Part shown: positions 16,741-25,796 of the stretch, one piece after another | Numbering within the stretch: the stretch's first letter is position 1 | How the letters are laid out: each line of letters opens with the position of its first letter | Source of the DNA: CAZDBA01 sp964503615 | GTDB lineage: Bacteria; Planctomycetota; Planctomycetia; Pirellulales; Pirellulaceae | DNA length: 50,601 bases | Assembly (NCBI GenBank): GCA_964503615.1 | Contig: CAZDBA010000011.1 | Span: 1-50,601, forward strand | Direction: 5' to 3' | Position numbers and translations under genes: made by a program | Notes under the pieces: model-generated | What the model was told of the DNA's origin: nothing | What the model saw: only the letters and a program-made list of their open reading frames with translations | The model's database searches: none

Positions 16741-19145
16741 GCGTGTTCCAGTTTTAGCTCGGTGTCCTTACCCAAAATCGACTTTAGATTTCGCAAATCA
16801 GACTCAAGTTCCCGGCTAATTGTCGCTGCAACTCCACTTTCGCCAAAGCGAACTTGATTGAACCGTTCTGTAAATTGAGTAAGGACCTTGTGAATAAAAG
16901 GAGCTTGAGCGTGGTTGCGATAGTGTTCGACAACTTGCTCAGCAAACTCGCGGTGAGTTTGATTGGCTCGCCGTCGATGCCCGTGACGTTCAAGCACAGC
17001 AAGCAGCTTTTCATAAAACGGGACGGTCGGTACTGCGGCGCCATGGATAAGCCACGTACCCAAACCGGGAGCAATCAATGAAACGGCGCGGCCTACGAAC
17101 TTGCGGATCCGACTGGTAGGTTTGTTTGCATTAAGCTGTACGGCCCTCTTTGCGGATTTGATAGTGCTCATTGTCAAAATAATCAATGCAACGATAGAAA
17201 TACCAAGCTTCCAAAGCGGATTCGTACGGTATTCGTCGGCGGCGCCCTTCATTCCCTCACTCCAATTCGAAATGTCGAACAGCCCCAGCAGTTTTGAATC
17301 CTCGGATACCCAACCTGTCGATTGTTGGTCCTCATCCAGTCCCAGGACATACCCCTGCCATAGCGTCCGCGCCATATCAATTGCGTCTTCACTGGCTGAA
17401 AAGTCATAGGGAGTTTGCGGCGTGGCATCCAACGTCAACCACGCACCACGTTCACCGATCAACTTGGAAGAACTTAAAAGCGTCGAGCAATCCTCTGGCG
17501 GAATATAGGCTTCGACCCACGCATGCGCATGCTTGCCCGTTACGGTATATACATCTTCCAATTCGTTATAAGCACCACCGTAGTATCCCACGACAACACG
17601 GGACGGTATTCCCTGGCTTCGAAGCATCATGCACAGCCCCGCAGCGTACATCGAACAATGTCCAGTTTTGTGGTTTACGATAAAGTCTTCAATCGGATCA
17701 AGCGTTTCGTCCCGTTGCACGTCGCTGAAATCCAGCGTGTAGGCGTAGTCGCCCGACACTCTAAAAAACGACGACATGCGACGAGCCAATTCAAGAAAGT
17801 TATCTGGGTCGTCTACCCGTTCTGCAATCAAATCCGCCAACTTAATCAGGCCAGGATACTGGTCTCTGTCGATTTGAGTCAACCACTCCCATTGAGCTCG
17901 GTTTCCGCGCATTGAGCGAGCCAAAGGAGTTGGAGATTCAGGCTTGTAAGACCAATTTTTAGGAAGTGAGTTGGGAAAGGGGGATACTGTGATCAGGCTG
18001 TAATGGAATGGAGCCACTTCAATCAGCTTGCCCTCCCGTCGTCGGGTCAGAGCAGAAAGTTCGTGGCAAAAGTCGATGGTCATGGACGAACTTGCTCTCG
18101 AGCGGTAGACAGGCATGCAACCGTAAATCAACGGGTCTTTTGTTGGCGAAAGCACGACATCCATTCGTATTCGATGCTTAGCCGAACGATTATGAGAAAG
18201 CTCTTCAAAGACGTCGTAATAGACACGATCGTAGGGTGCACGAAATGTAGTCTGACCGTCTTCCACCCTGACATCAGACAACGCAAGCCCGCGAAAATAA
18301 GGAGGTTGTGAAAGTCGAACCACCTCACCACTTTTAGGATCAGAAAACTTGGCTCGCATAACGATCCTGTTGCTTTGTCGGACAACTCCTCGTTCATCCA
18401 GTTCCAGCGACCTGCTGGCTCCGGTCCCTGCCATATGAACCACCCGTGATCCATACCAGGCAGAATCTGTACGTGGAATCTTGTAAAACAAAATTGCCGC
18501 AAAAACTAACGAGACGGCCAACCACATCAATAATTGGCGCAACATCCTTCGCAAAACCCGTTTGTCGTTTGCCGTTTGGTCAAAGACGGCGAGCGGAGTC
18601 GAATCAACCACTACCACAGAAGAACCTGAAAGCTGAGTCGTCATCCTGCGATTCACAAAGCTACCATGTTGTTTCACTCGGTAGCTCTGATCGTAGATCG
18701 TCAGAAGCGCCAGCGCCGTGGCTGACAGCAACATATACAGCATAAAAAACAGGCTGCCTTCAAATTGGATATTAAAGATCGTAGCAACGACGACTTGCAA
18801 CAAACTCAACACAGACAACTGCCAATAAAGCCTTGGAGTCTTTTTCTGAAAAAGCAAAACCATTTGCAAATAGACCAACAAATTGGCAACGGCCAACAAT
18901 TGCGTGCCGCTGTTGCCACCAAAGAAATTCCGCATCGCGATGACAAGCACCACCGCAGACAACAGGTTAGCCACCGAGCCGGGAAGAACAATTAACTTGA
19001 GCCTGTCACTGAAAATCCAGCCGAGCGTCGCGCTGGCAAAGGCAACAATTGCGAGTGTCCAATCCTGTTGACAAAACCCAAGAAGCAATCCGCTGACGCA
19101 ACACATCAGCCCAAATACCAGTTGTAGTAATCTATCAACTTGCAT
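16737..19145 (-). CDS. Transglutaminase-like membrane protein (DUF3488 / TGase core / DUF4129)
   Basis: An 802-residue protein. About six transmembrane helices lie in residues 1-220, followed by a periplasmic transglutaminase-like core, a further helix near 655 and a cytosolic DUF4129-like tail (THREFAEQVVEHY). The catalytic triad is visible as Cys497 in GHCSMYAAGLCMMLRS, the His in KHAHAWVEAY near 541 and the Asp in WLTLDATP near 572. Such proteins are thought to act as peptidases or cross-linkers and almost always sit beside MoxR and DUF58 genes. It overlaps the DUF58 stop by one base (TAATG), a sign of coupled translation. It is the last gene of the 17.5 kb minus-strand run. Confidence 0.93.
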   Translation of the reverse strand: MQVDRLLQLVFGLMCCVSGLLLGFCQQDWTLAIVAFASATLGWIFSDRLKLIVLPGSVANLLSAVVLVIAMRNFFGGNSGTQLLAVANLLVYLQMVLLFQKKTPRLYWQLSVLSLLQVVVATIFNIQFEGSLFFMLYMLLSATALALLTIYDQSYRVKQHGSFVNRRMTTQLSGSSVVVVDSTPLAVFDQTANDKRVLRRMLRQLLMWLAVSLVFAAILFYKIPRTDSAWYGSRVVHMAGTGASRSLELDERGVVRQSNRIVMRAKFSDPKSGEVVRLSQPPYFRGLALSDVRVEDGQTTFRAPYDRVYYDVFEELSHNRSAKHRIRMDVVLSPTKDPLIYGCMPVYRSRASSSMTIDFCHELSALTRRREGKLIEVAPFHYSLITVSPFPNSLPKNWSYKPESPTPLARSMRGNRAQWEWLTQIDRDQYPGLIKLADLIAERVDDPDNFLELARRMSSFFRVSGDYAYTLDFSDVQRDETLDPIEDFIVNHKTGHCSMYAAGLCMMLRSQGIPSRVVVGYYGGAYNELEDVYTVTGKHAHAWVEAYIPPEDCSTLLSSSKLIGERGAWLTLDATPQTPYDFSASEDAIDMARTLWQGYVLGLDEDQQSTGWVSEDSKLLGLFDISNWSEGMKGAADEYRTNPLWKLGISIVALIILTMSTIKSAKRAVQLNANKPTSRIRKFVGRAVSLIAPGLGTWLIHGAAVPTVPFYEKLLAVLERHGHRRRANQTHREFAEQVVEHYRNHAQAPFIHKVLTQFTERFNQVRFGESGVAATISRELESDLRNLKSILGKDTELKLEHA

Positions 19146-20422
19146 TACGAACTGGCTCCTTCTGTTTCTTCTGCTCCGTCCGTTCCCTCCATGCTGGCGG
19201 ATTGCTCAGCTTTCACCAACGAATGTTCATAAGGCATCTGGAATATTTTTTCGAATTCGGGAGTACCAACTTGCAACCAACGCGTCGATGATTCGATCAA
19301 ACGCAGAATTTTGGTTTTATCCGTTGGTACGAGTTCAGCAAACGAATCGGGGCGCGGACGAGCGCTGATTACGGTCAAAGGTGTTTCGCCAGAAACCTGT
19401 GAAAACAACTGCTCGAGCGACTCGCCCAACTGGGTGGCACTGCCAGCTTGAGCGGTCGCCAGATTCTGCATGACGGAGCTGACGAGTTCTCGATTGAATT
19501 GGTCACTGATCAAAAATGTTTCTTGACCGCACACTGCCATAGCAACTTTGCCTTGCACCTCATATTTCAAGCTGGCGATCATGGTTGCCGAACAGCTCAA
19601 AATCTTTTCAATATTTTCCAGATCGCTCGGTTCACTTTCTAAACTGTAGAGATCGACCGCGAGTGCAAAGTCGCGATCGCTTTTCTGATCAAATTGTTTG
19701 ACAACCGGTTTGCCAAGTTTTGCACTGGTTCGCCAGTGGATCTGCCGGGTGCTACTGCCAGATCTCCATTCCCGAAGCGAGTGAAATTCATCTTCGTCAG
19801 TTCCGCGTCGTCTTCGCTGGGCTTGCTCGCCGCAAACAAGGGACTGGATTCGCTTGTCCCAACTTGGCACGAGCTTTCCAACGACCGGAGCAACGTAGAT
19901 TTCTGTTGGCGGATCGATCGCCACAGCGCCTTTGATTAATCCAAACGGAAATCGCGTTGATGCCTCCGCAGGACCGATCACGTATTTCCCCCGTTGAGGC
20001 AGCAAGCAACGGTAGGTAGCAAACTCGGTCTGACCAGGAACGATCTGCGGAATCAATGCTGTGACCTGAGATGCATTTTTTAAATGCTCCGTTTCGTCTT
20101 CTCGCAAGCGGTCAAGAATATTAAGAGTCCATGTTGGAATGCGATCTCGACGATTATGACATTGCCATTCGATATCAAATTTTTGCCGCGCGTGGACCCA
20201 GAGGGGCATGTTTCGCTGAAGCTGGAGATCTAACATCATTCGCACGCACACTCGCCATCCCAGCAATAACGGAGCGAGCATCATCCCTGAAAGGATGATC
20301 AACAAATTAATGTTCCGTAACACGGCGCCCAACGAGATGAACGCCAAAATGATAACAAAGACCCAACCCTCTCGGGTTAGTCTGATGCGGGTTCGGCTGT
20401 GGCTGTGTTTACTGGCGAGCAA
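19145..20422 (-). CDS. DUF58 protein
   Basis: A 425-residue protein with two close hydrophobic segments near the N-terminus (about residues 18-55), then a beta domain and the DUF58 signature GTDEDEFHSLREWRSGSSTRQIHWRTSAK (split here as EFHSLREWRSG and RQIHWRTSAK). The rest is a von Willebrand A-like fold with an atypical metal site (DFALAVDLYSLESE). DUF58 proteins partner with MoxR ATPases. The start is a TTG at 20422 with GAGG 7 nt upstream. It lies 60 nt after moxR and overlaps the transglutaminase start. The C-terminal 35 residues are acidic and probably disordered. Confidence 0.92.
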   Translation of the reverse strand: MLASKHSHSRTRIRLTREGWVFVIILAFISLGAVLRNINLLIILSGMMLAPLLLGWRVCVRMMLDLQLQRNMPLWVHARQKFDIEWQCHNRRDRIPTWTLNILDRLREDETEHLKNASQVTALIPQIVPGQTEFATYRCLLPQRGKYVIGPAEASTRFPFGLIKGAVAIDPPTEIYVAPVVGKLVPSWDKRIQSLVCGEQAQRRRRGTDEDEFHSLREWRSGSSTRQIHWRTSAKLGKPVVKQFDQKSDRDFALAVDLYSLESEPSDLENIEKILSCSATMIASLKYEVQGKVAMAVCGQETFLISDQFNRELVSSVMQNLATAQAGSATQLGESLEQLFSQVSGETPLTVISARPRPDSFAELVPTDKTKILRLIESSTRWLQVGTPEFEKIFQMPYEHSLVKAEQSASMEGTDGAEETEGASS

Positions 20423-20482
20423 TTGCTGGCCTCAACAGAATTCGAGTTAAATGTCAGGTGGTGGAATAGGGTGGCAGTTTAA

Positions 20483-21452
20483 CTAAGTCGGCAGCGGGAT
20501 TTCAGCAACGATACGGCGAACGATTTTCTCAACCTCTTGCCGTTGAGCGCCCTGCATGAACCCCTGAGCCTGAACACGGTGCGCGATCACATGGACGGCC
20601 AGGTTTCTAGGGTCGTCCGGGATCACATAATTTCTTCCATCAATAAACGCCGCAGCCTGACAAGCTCGGTACCATAGCAATGCCCCGCGCGTACTGACGC
20701 CAAAAGAAAGCTCACTTGATTCACGTGTCGCAGCAACCACGTCCAGGAGATATTGCGATATCGACTTGTCAAATTTTACATCTCGCACCGCTTGACGAAT
20801 TTCGACCAATTCATCGATTCCACAAATCGGTTCCATGCCCTCAACCGGGTCGCCTTTGCGGTGATTTTCCAGAATGTCCTGTTCAAACTCACGTGATGGA
20901 TAGCCCATTGAGATCCGCAACAGAAACCGATCCAACTGACTCTCGGGCAAAACGTAAGTGCCTTCGAATTCGAAAGGGTTTTGCGTTGCGATCACCATGA
21001 ACGGATTGGGAAGGTCGTGGGTCTTACCATCAACGCTGACCTGTTGATCACTCATTGCCTCCAGCAGAGCGCTTTGTGTTCTGGGTGGAGACCGGTTGAT
21101 TTCGTCGGCAAGCAGAAAATTGCCGAAAACCGGGCCGGGTTTAAAAACAAACTCTGAGCTCGAACTGTTATAGACACTGCTGCCGACGATATCGCTAGGC
21201 AGGAGGTCAGGCGTAAACTGAATCCGCCGAAACTCTCCGCTTACACTATGCGAAAGCGCTTTACCCAGCAGCGTCTTGCCAACGCCTGGCACGTCTTCGA
21301 GCAGCACATGCTCACCAGCCAGCATCGGTCATACACAGCGCCGCCACATCCCGCTTACCCAAGACCACGTTACTGACGTTGTCCAACAACGCCTGAACCG
21401 TATCTTGCATTTGCTTTGTTGTCCTGCCCGTCGATGCCTTCTTGACGTTCAA
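20483..21452 (-). pseudogene. MoxR-family AAA+ ATPase, frameshifted near its N-terminus
   Basis: The downstream frame, from an ATG at 21325, gives 280 residues with Walker A (EDVPGVGKTLLGKAL), Walker B (LLADEINRSPP), sensor I (VIATQNPFEFEG) and the C-terminal lid. MoxR proteins normally have about 40 more N-terminal residues. Those are present in another frame from 21452 (TTG, with AGGAG 6 nt upstream) to about 21327: QALLDNVSNVVLGKRDVAALCMT. The frames meet at ATGACCGATGCTG. One base too many, or two too few, separates them. Either this is a sequencing error or the gene is broken. Translation from the internal ATG would keep the whole nucleotide site. It is followed by DUF58 and transglutaminase genes, its usual partners. 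Confidence 0.85.
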
Positions 21453-21614
21453 GTCTTTCTCCTGTCCATCCTTTATTCCGCAACCAGTTTAGCGATTTCC
21501 GCGCTCGCTGTCGCCTCGAAAGAGTTGCCAAACTATGTGTTAAACTTCTCGTTCAACTACGAATTCATTCTTCGCAAAGGCAACAGAAAAGAGAAGAGCA
21601 ACTCGCTTGGCTAA

Positions 21615-23147
21615 TTATCTTTTTTTCTTGCTTCTCGGTTGATTCTCAGTGGCAGCCAGGATTTCTCGCTTCAGCGCCGGCGATTTCGATTCGGAGACAC
21701 TGGTGCTGACCATCGTTCGCAAGCCTTTGAACATTAGGGTAATAAACTCCCTTTCTCGCTTGTCTGCGGTCTGGGATTTTAGCCGTGTTTCGTCATTTGA
21801 GATTCTAACTCGAACTCTATCTACGGTCGGAAGTTCTTCATAGAGCTTGAAGAATTCCTCCGCGAGTTCGATTTTATTATTGTCAAGCGCGTTGCGAATC
21901 CGCTGTTCGTACAAAGCGCGTTGGGTGACCAGATTTAAGAGCTCAGATTCGAGCCCTTTGATGACACCTTCTGCATTAAGTCTCGATTCATCATTCGGAA
22001 GCGTTGTTTGCAATTGGGTATAAAGTCCCGGCATAATCGGTAACTTTTTGAGCGGTCGATTCCCACGTTTCACATAGATGATTCGCAAGCCATGCTCACT
22101 GGGCGGAATTGACACCATTCCTCGCCAATCGGTCATGCCCAAGTATTCTGAGGCCTCTTCCTTTGTCGCTCCAACCCTTCGCGAAAAGATCTCAAAGCCT
22201 TCGAGCGGATAAGTTTCATCGTCGCGTGAAACAAATTTCAGTTGAGTATCCTGTTCGGGTGGACGAATAACCAAAGCCAGTTTTTGAGCTCGCTTACTCG
22301 CACGTCCCGCCAAAGGCGCTCGATGATAAGACTGAATGGACGCGGTCACATCGGCACCCTCCAGCTCGGTAATCGTAAGGAACGTAAAATCGATGGGCTC
22401 CAACTGGGAAATCTCGCCACTTCGGTCTGTTTTACGAATAATTGGCAGAAAGCGATCGTCATCGCGGACCCAAACGGGCGAACCTGTATTGGCAACGACC
22501 TCCCATTGTCCATCTTCGGTTTGGACCAGACGCTGGCACGCGTTTACCGCTCTGGCTCTCAGAAAGACGTCATTGTTGTTGCCGATACGATCCACGCGGG
22601 CGATCGGCATGAACGCTATTGAAACCAAATCGAAGACGGTTGCATCCAACTGGCTTTTCTCAGCGACGGCTCGTTTGCCCAACGCGCCCCATTGTTGCGT
22701 TAACAAATCAAGCTCCCGAACGCGACAATGAATCAACCCCTGCTTTGATTCGAGACACACCACCATAAGTTTGTCATCGTATTTCAATTCGGGAAGTTCT
22801 TCGAAGCCGGTTTCGTTTTCGATTTTTTCAATCATGCGTGGCAAGCGATATTGCCAAGGCGTTGGAGCACGAGAAACCAACAGTTCCCACGCACTGGGGT
22901 CGGCAAGAATGGACCGACGCTGAAGCCCTTTGACCAGTGAGTCAAAGTTCGCATTGATATCAGGTGAACCATCGGTGCAAATCCAAACGCGAACTCGATA
23001 CGGACGATAATCCCAAGCTCGGTCGATTCGTAACACACCGTCCTTGGGACCTTCGTCCGACTCCTGTCCTAAAACAGGCCCCCCGATCAAGATGATCGCA
23101 AGCATCGCAAGGCAAAGTTGCCCCAGATATTGGCGTTTGGTTGTCAT
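21615..23147 (-). CDS. Secreted protein of unknown function
   Basis: The 510-residue protein starts at an ATG with AGGA 7 nt upstream (MTTKRQYLG) and has a signal peptide ending near GGPVLGQES. The open frame extends 25 codons upstream but overlaps the previous gene and lacks a start signal. No family is recognised. The region DRAWDYRPYRVRVWICTDG looks like the start of a folded domain. Residues near 370-480 are a helical, charged stretch (LNLVTQRALYEQRIRNALD), and the C-terminus is basic (QPRSKKKR). It lies 41 nt after the solute-binding-protein gene and 162 nt before moxR. Position and export suggest a periplasmic partner of the propeller and binding proteins; this is inference. Confidence 0.8.
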   Translation of the reverse strand: MTTKRQYLGQLCLAMLAIILIGGPVLGQESDEGPKDGVLRIDRAWDYRPYRVRVWICTDGSPDINANFDSLVKGLQRRSILADPSAWELLVSRAPTPWQYRLPRMIEKIENETGFEELPELKYDDKLMVVCLESKQGLIHCRVRELDLLTQQWGALGKRAVAEKSQLDATVFDLVSIAFMPIARVDRIGNNNDVFLRARAVNACQRLVQTEDGQWEVVANTGSPVWVRDDDRFLPIIRKTDRSGEISQLEPIDFTFLTITELEGADVTASIQSYHRAPLAGRASKRAQKLALVIRPPEQDTQLKFVSRDDETYPLEGFEIFSRRVGATKEEASEYLGMTDWRGMVSIPPSEHGLRIIYVKRGNRPLKKLPIMPGLYTQLQTTLPNDESRLNAEGVIKGLESELLNLVTQRALYEQRIRNALDNNKIELAEEFFKLYEELPTVDRVRVRISNDETRLKSQTADKREREFITLMFKGLRTMVSTSVSESKSPALKREILAATENQPRSKKKR

Positions 23148-23188
23148 CAGGATTCCTGTGATTTTAAGTTGCTGAAAAACGGAAAAAG

Positions 23189-25774
23189 CTATTTGGTTTC
23201 TTCGCGAGGTATAACAGTCCATTGATCGATGTTCTCGTATAGACTGACCAGATTACGTCCAATGTTTTGAACGTTCCTGCGGTACGCAAAATACTCCTGT
23301 ACTTGGTAAAGCGGCACCAACGAAAGTCCGTTAAGGGATTGCCTGTGCAACTCACGAAGTTTGCGACCTGCCACTTGCCAACTGGTGGCGTAGCTGACTT
23401 GCTGAGCAAGCTGACGAACCGAAGGCGAAATCTCTTTGGCGATCCCGCTTGAACCGAACATCGTGTTGATATCGGTTAGGGGTTCGTTCATCGTCATTTC
23501 GACATAGAGAAAATCGTAAAGGTTATCCTCGGGAACGATTTGTCCTTCGGGCAACTCTCGCAAAACCGATTTCACATTAATCTGAGCCCACATCGCCTGG
23601 ATTGCCTGGCAAGCCGTACGAATCGTTTCGCTTTTCGGATGGGCAAGGACAATCGTTGGAAATTCGATCGTCGGGTTAGGAACTTTTTTCGCACGCAAGC
23701 TATCCAGCATCTGCCCTCGAACGACCTCGGTTAGTGTCATACTCAGCAGTCGATCGTGTGGCACTTTGGACACGTAAGGGTTATAGGCGTAAGCGTTTTG
23801 ATCGTTGTCCTCAGTTCCAACCGGGAAAGGACCATTGATAATTTCGCAACCCGAAACCTCTCTCCCGCCCAAAATCGTGTCCGTCAAAAGTGATTGACGA
23901 TCGATCGCTCGCATCAATGCGCTGCGAAAGTTCAGATTGGTCATAAACGCGCGAGCATCTGACTTCCATTGGATCGTACCATCTCTACCCGGTCCGATCG
24001 GCTCCTCTTCACCTGAGGTTCCTGCCGATACACATTTTAGCGTGAGCGTTGTGTTTGGGATTCGAACGATATCACCGACTTCATACGTTTTGTTTGGGCT
24101 CCAAATCCCTTTGCTTGGTTGAACATTGGGGACCAACATGTGAATTGTCGGAACGATGTATTTTTGAACCTCGATTGCGGGATCGCGCGAGAGTTCTCGA
24201 ATGTTCTGCAGAGGGACCCGGTCAATCACGTCGATATCGCCTTGCAACAGAGCGCTAACGGTGTCAGTTCGATTCTTGAACAGGACCTCAACAACCTCAG
24301 GAAACTGGGAATCGGCAGTTCCCTTGTATTTCGGGTTGGGCGAAAAAGCGGTGAATGGATCGCCCTCAGCGGTCACTGTATAAGGTCCATTCTGAACCGG
24401 CCCATCTTCTGTTCCCGCCTCGTAGGGCATTTGCAAGACAGCCTCTGGGCGAATGAACGGAACACGCAGTTCTACAACGACCGTGTTCGCGTCTGTGATT
24501 TGAATCGGGCCGGCGATTTTTGCCCAAGGCTCGTGGTACTGAGGTGAGTTGGCATCGGCTCGGTCAAGCAGTTGCTGGGAAAGTTGATAAGCCGTAAGTG
24601 GAGGAACGCCAAACCCAGGTTCTTGCTCAGAAATCTTGAAAGCATACTGGAATCCGTCCTCGTCCATTCGAACGAATTCACCATTGAGAAAATTGTATCG
24701 TCCGCCTTCGTCCGAAAGTCCGGCGAACTCGATCACGGTTCGCTGAGTCAAACGGCCAATACGCTGAGCACCCCAGTGGTTGATTCGAGTCGGAGAACCT
24801 CCCGCAAGCGCGGTCTGGCTGACACCTACGTAAACAAGCGGGTACTTTTCGATCACCTGCTTCAGCATCTGTTTACTTTCAACGTTTTCCGGAAATGCAA
24901 AAACTGCTTTCCGAGCAAACTGATGGGCTGTTTGTGCGTCGCCTGAATTAAACGCTTCTCGAGTGACCGTCGCGAATTGATCATGTTTTGCTTTTAGCTG
25001 ACCGATCCATTGAGCTTTCAACTCCTGGATGTCGGTGCCGTATTTGTTCTCAATCGTATCTAAAACCGATCGAACTCCTCCGTAGTCTCCCAAGTTAAAT
25101 CGCTTCTCAAGCAAACGGCCGTAGCCCTGCATGATCATATCGATGGCAGCAACGTTTCCAATGCGAGGCCCTCCATTTGCTGGGGCTCGCTCGTACGCGT
25201 CTTCGAAAATGGAAAGGGCCAAACTGTAGTTGCCCTTGTCAAAGTTTCGCTTACCGTCCAGCAGCAGAATCTCACGCAGCGAAGCTTCTAATTTTGGATC
25301 GGAATCGCCACCATGGTCGTACACAAATAACAGGTTGCGAAAACCACGGGCATACTCTTTCCTGGCAAGCAGCAGGTCTGCTTCTTCCAACAACAGATCG
25401 TTAAACGTTTTGTAGTCGATGATTGCGCGCCACGGGAGTTCCAGACGAAACTCATCGTCTTCGATCCATTCGAAAACCAACACACCTCGTTCGGGAAGTG
25501 GCTTGGGTGGAATCTTTTCAGGCGGAACAATATCCAACGTAGCAAACTCGTTGAACTCGTCGAGATAAACACGATCAAACGGTTCTTTGTCCACCAGTTG
25601 AGCGTCAACAGGTGAGATTTTAGTTTTGGGTTTCTGGGCAAATAGCGTTTGCTCCGTCGAGACGGCCAAAAACGCAAAAGCCAACAGAACCCAAACCGTT
25701 GAACGCTGCCAAACCAGCTTGGTGATTTGGCTGGCCGCATTCGTGGTGTTCTGGTTGCGGATAGTTCTAAACAT
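23189..25774 (-). CDS. TPR-linked extracellular solute-binding protein (SBP_bac_5-like)
   Basis: The 861-residue protein has an N-terminal hydrophobic anchor or signal (residues 28-46). A helical repeat region with TPR-like pairs follows (about 125-310; NLLFVYDHGGDSDPKLEASL, KGNYSLALSIFEDAYERAP). From about residue 315 to the end it resembles peptide/nickel-type binding proteins: NGPYTVTAEGDPFTAFSPNPKY (in two parts), VLFKNRTDTVSALLQGDIDVIDR, and NFRSALMRAIDRQSLL. A 50-residue module with W558, Y564, VGD and W603 is inserted between the two lobes' usual landmarks. It starts 22 nt after the propeller gene. No ABC permease or ATPase accompanies it. It is probably a periplasmic, membrane-anchored sensor or binding protein. 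Confidence 0.85.
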   Translation of the reverse strand: MFRTIRNQNTTNAASQITKLVWQRSTVWVLLAFAFLAVSTEQTLFAQKPKTKISPVDAQLVDKEPFDRVYLDEFNEFATLDIVPPEKIPPKPLPERGVLVFEWIEDDEFRLELPWRAIIDYKTFNDLLLEEADLLLARKEYARGFRNLLFVYDHGGDSDPKLEASLREILLLDGKRNFDKGNYSLALSIFEDAYERAPANGGPRIGNVAAIDMIMQGYGRLLEKRFNLGDYGGVRSVLDTIENKYGTDIQELKAQWIGQLKAKHDQFATVTREAFNSGDAQTAHQFARKAVFAFPENVESKQMLKQVIEKYPLVYVGVSQTALAGGSPTRINHWGAQRIGRLTQRTVIEFAGLSDEGGRYNFLNGEFVRMDEDGFQYAFKISEQEPGFGVPPLTAYQLSQQLLDRADANSPQYHEPWAKIAGPIQITDANTVVVELRVPFIRPEAVLQMPYEAGTEDGPVQNGPYTVTAEGDPFTAFSPNPKYKGTADSQFPEVVEVLFKNRTDTVSALLQGDIDVIDRVPLQNIRELSRDPAIEVQKYIVPTIHMLVPNVQPSKGIWSPNKTYEVGDIVRIPNTTLTLKCVSAGTSGEEEPIGPGRDGTIQWKSDARAFMTNLNFRSALMRAIDRQSLLTDTILGGREVSGCEIINGPFPVGTEDNDQNAYAYNPYVSKVPHDRLLSMTLTEVVRGQMLDSLRAKKVPNPTIEFPTIVLAHPKSETIRTACQAIQAMWAQINVKSVLRELPEGQIVPEDNLYDFLYVEMTMNEPLTDINTMFGSSGIAKEISPSVRQLAQQVSYATSWQVAGRKLRELHRQSLNGLSLVPLYQVQEYFAYRRNVQNIGRNLVSLYENIDQWTVIPREETK

Positions 25775-25796
25775 CTATGTTTCCCGTTGTTCCTTC

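Noticed and set aside
21326..21332. Programmed ribosomal frameshift in moxR
   Set aside because: No slippery heptamer, stimulatory hairpin or internal Shine-Dalgarno at the right place; an indel is simpler.
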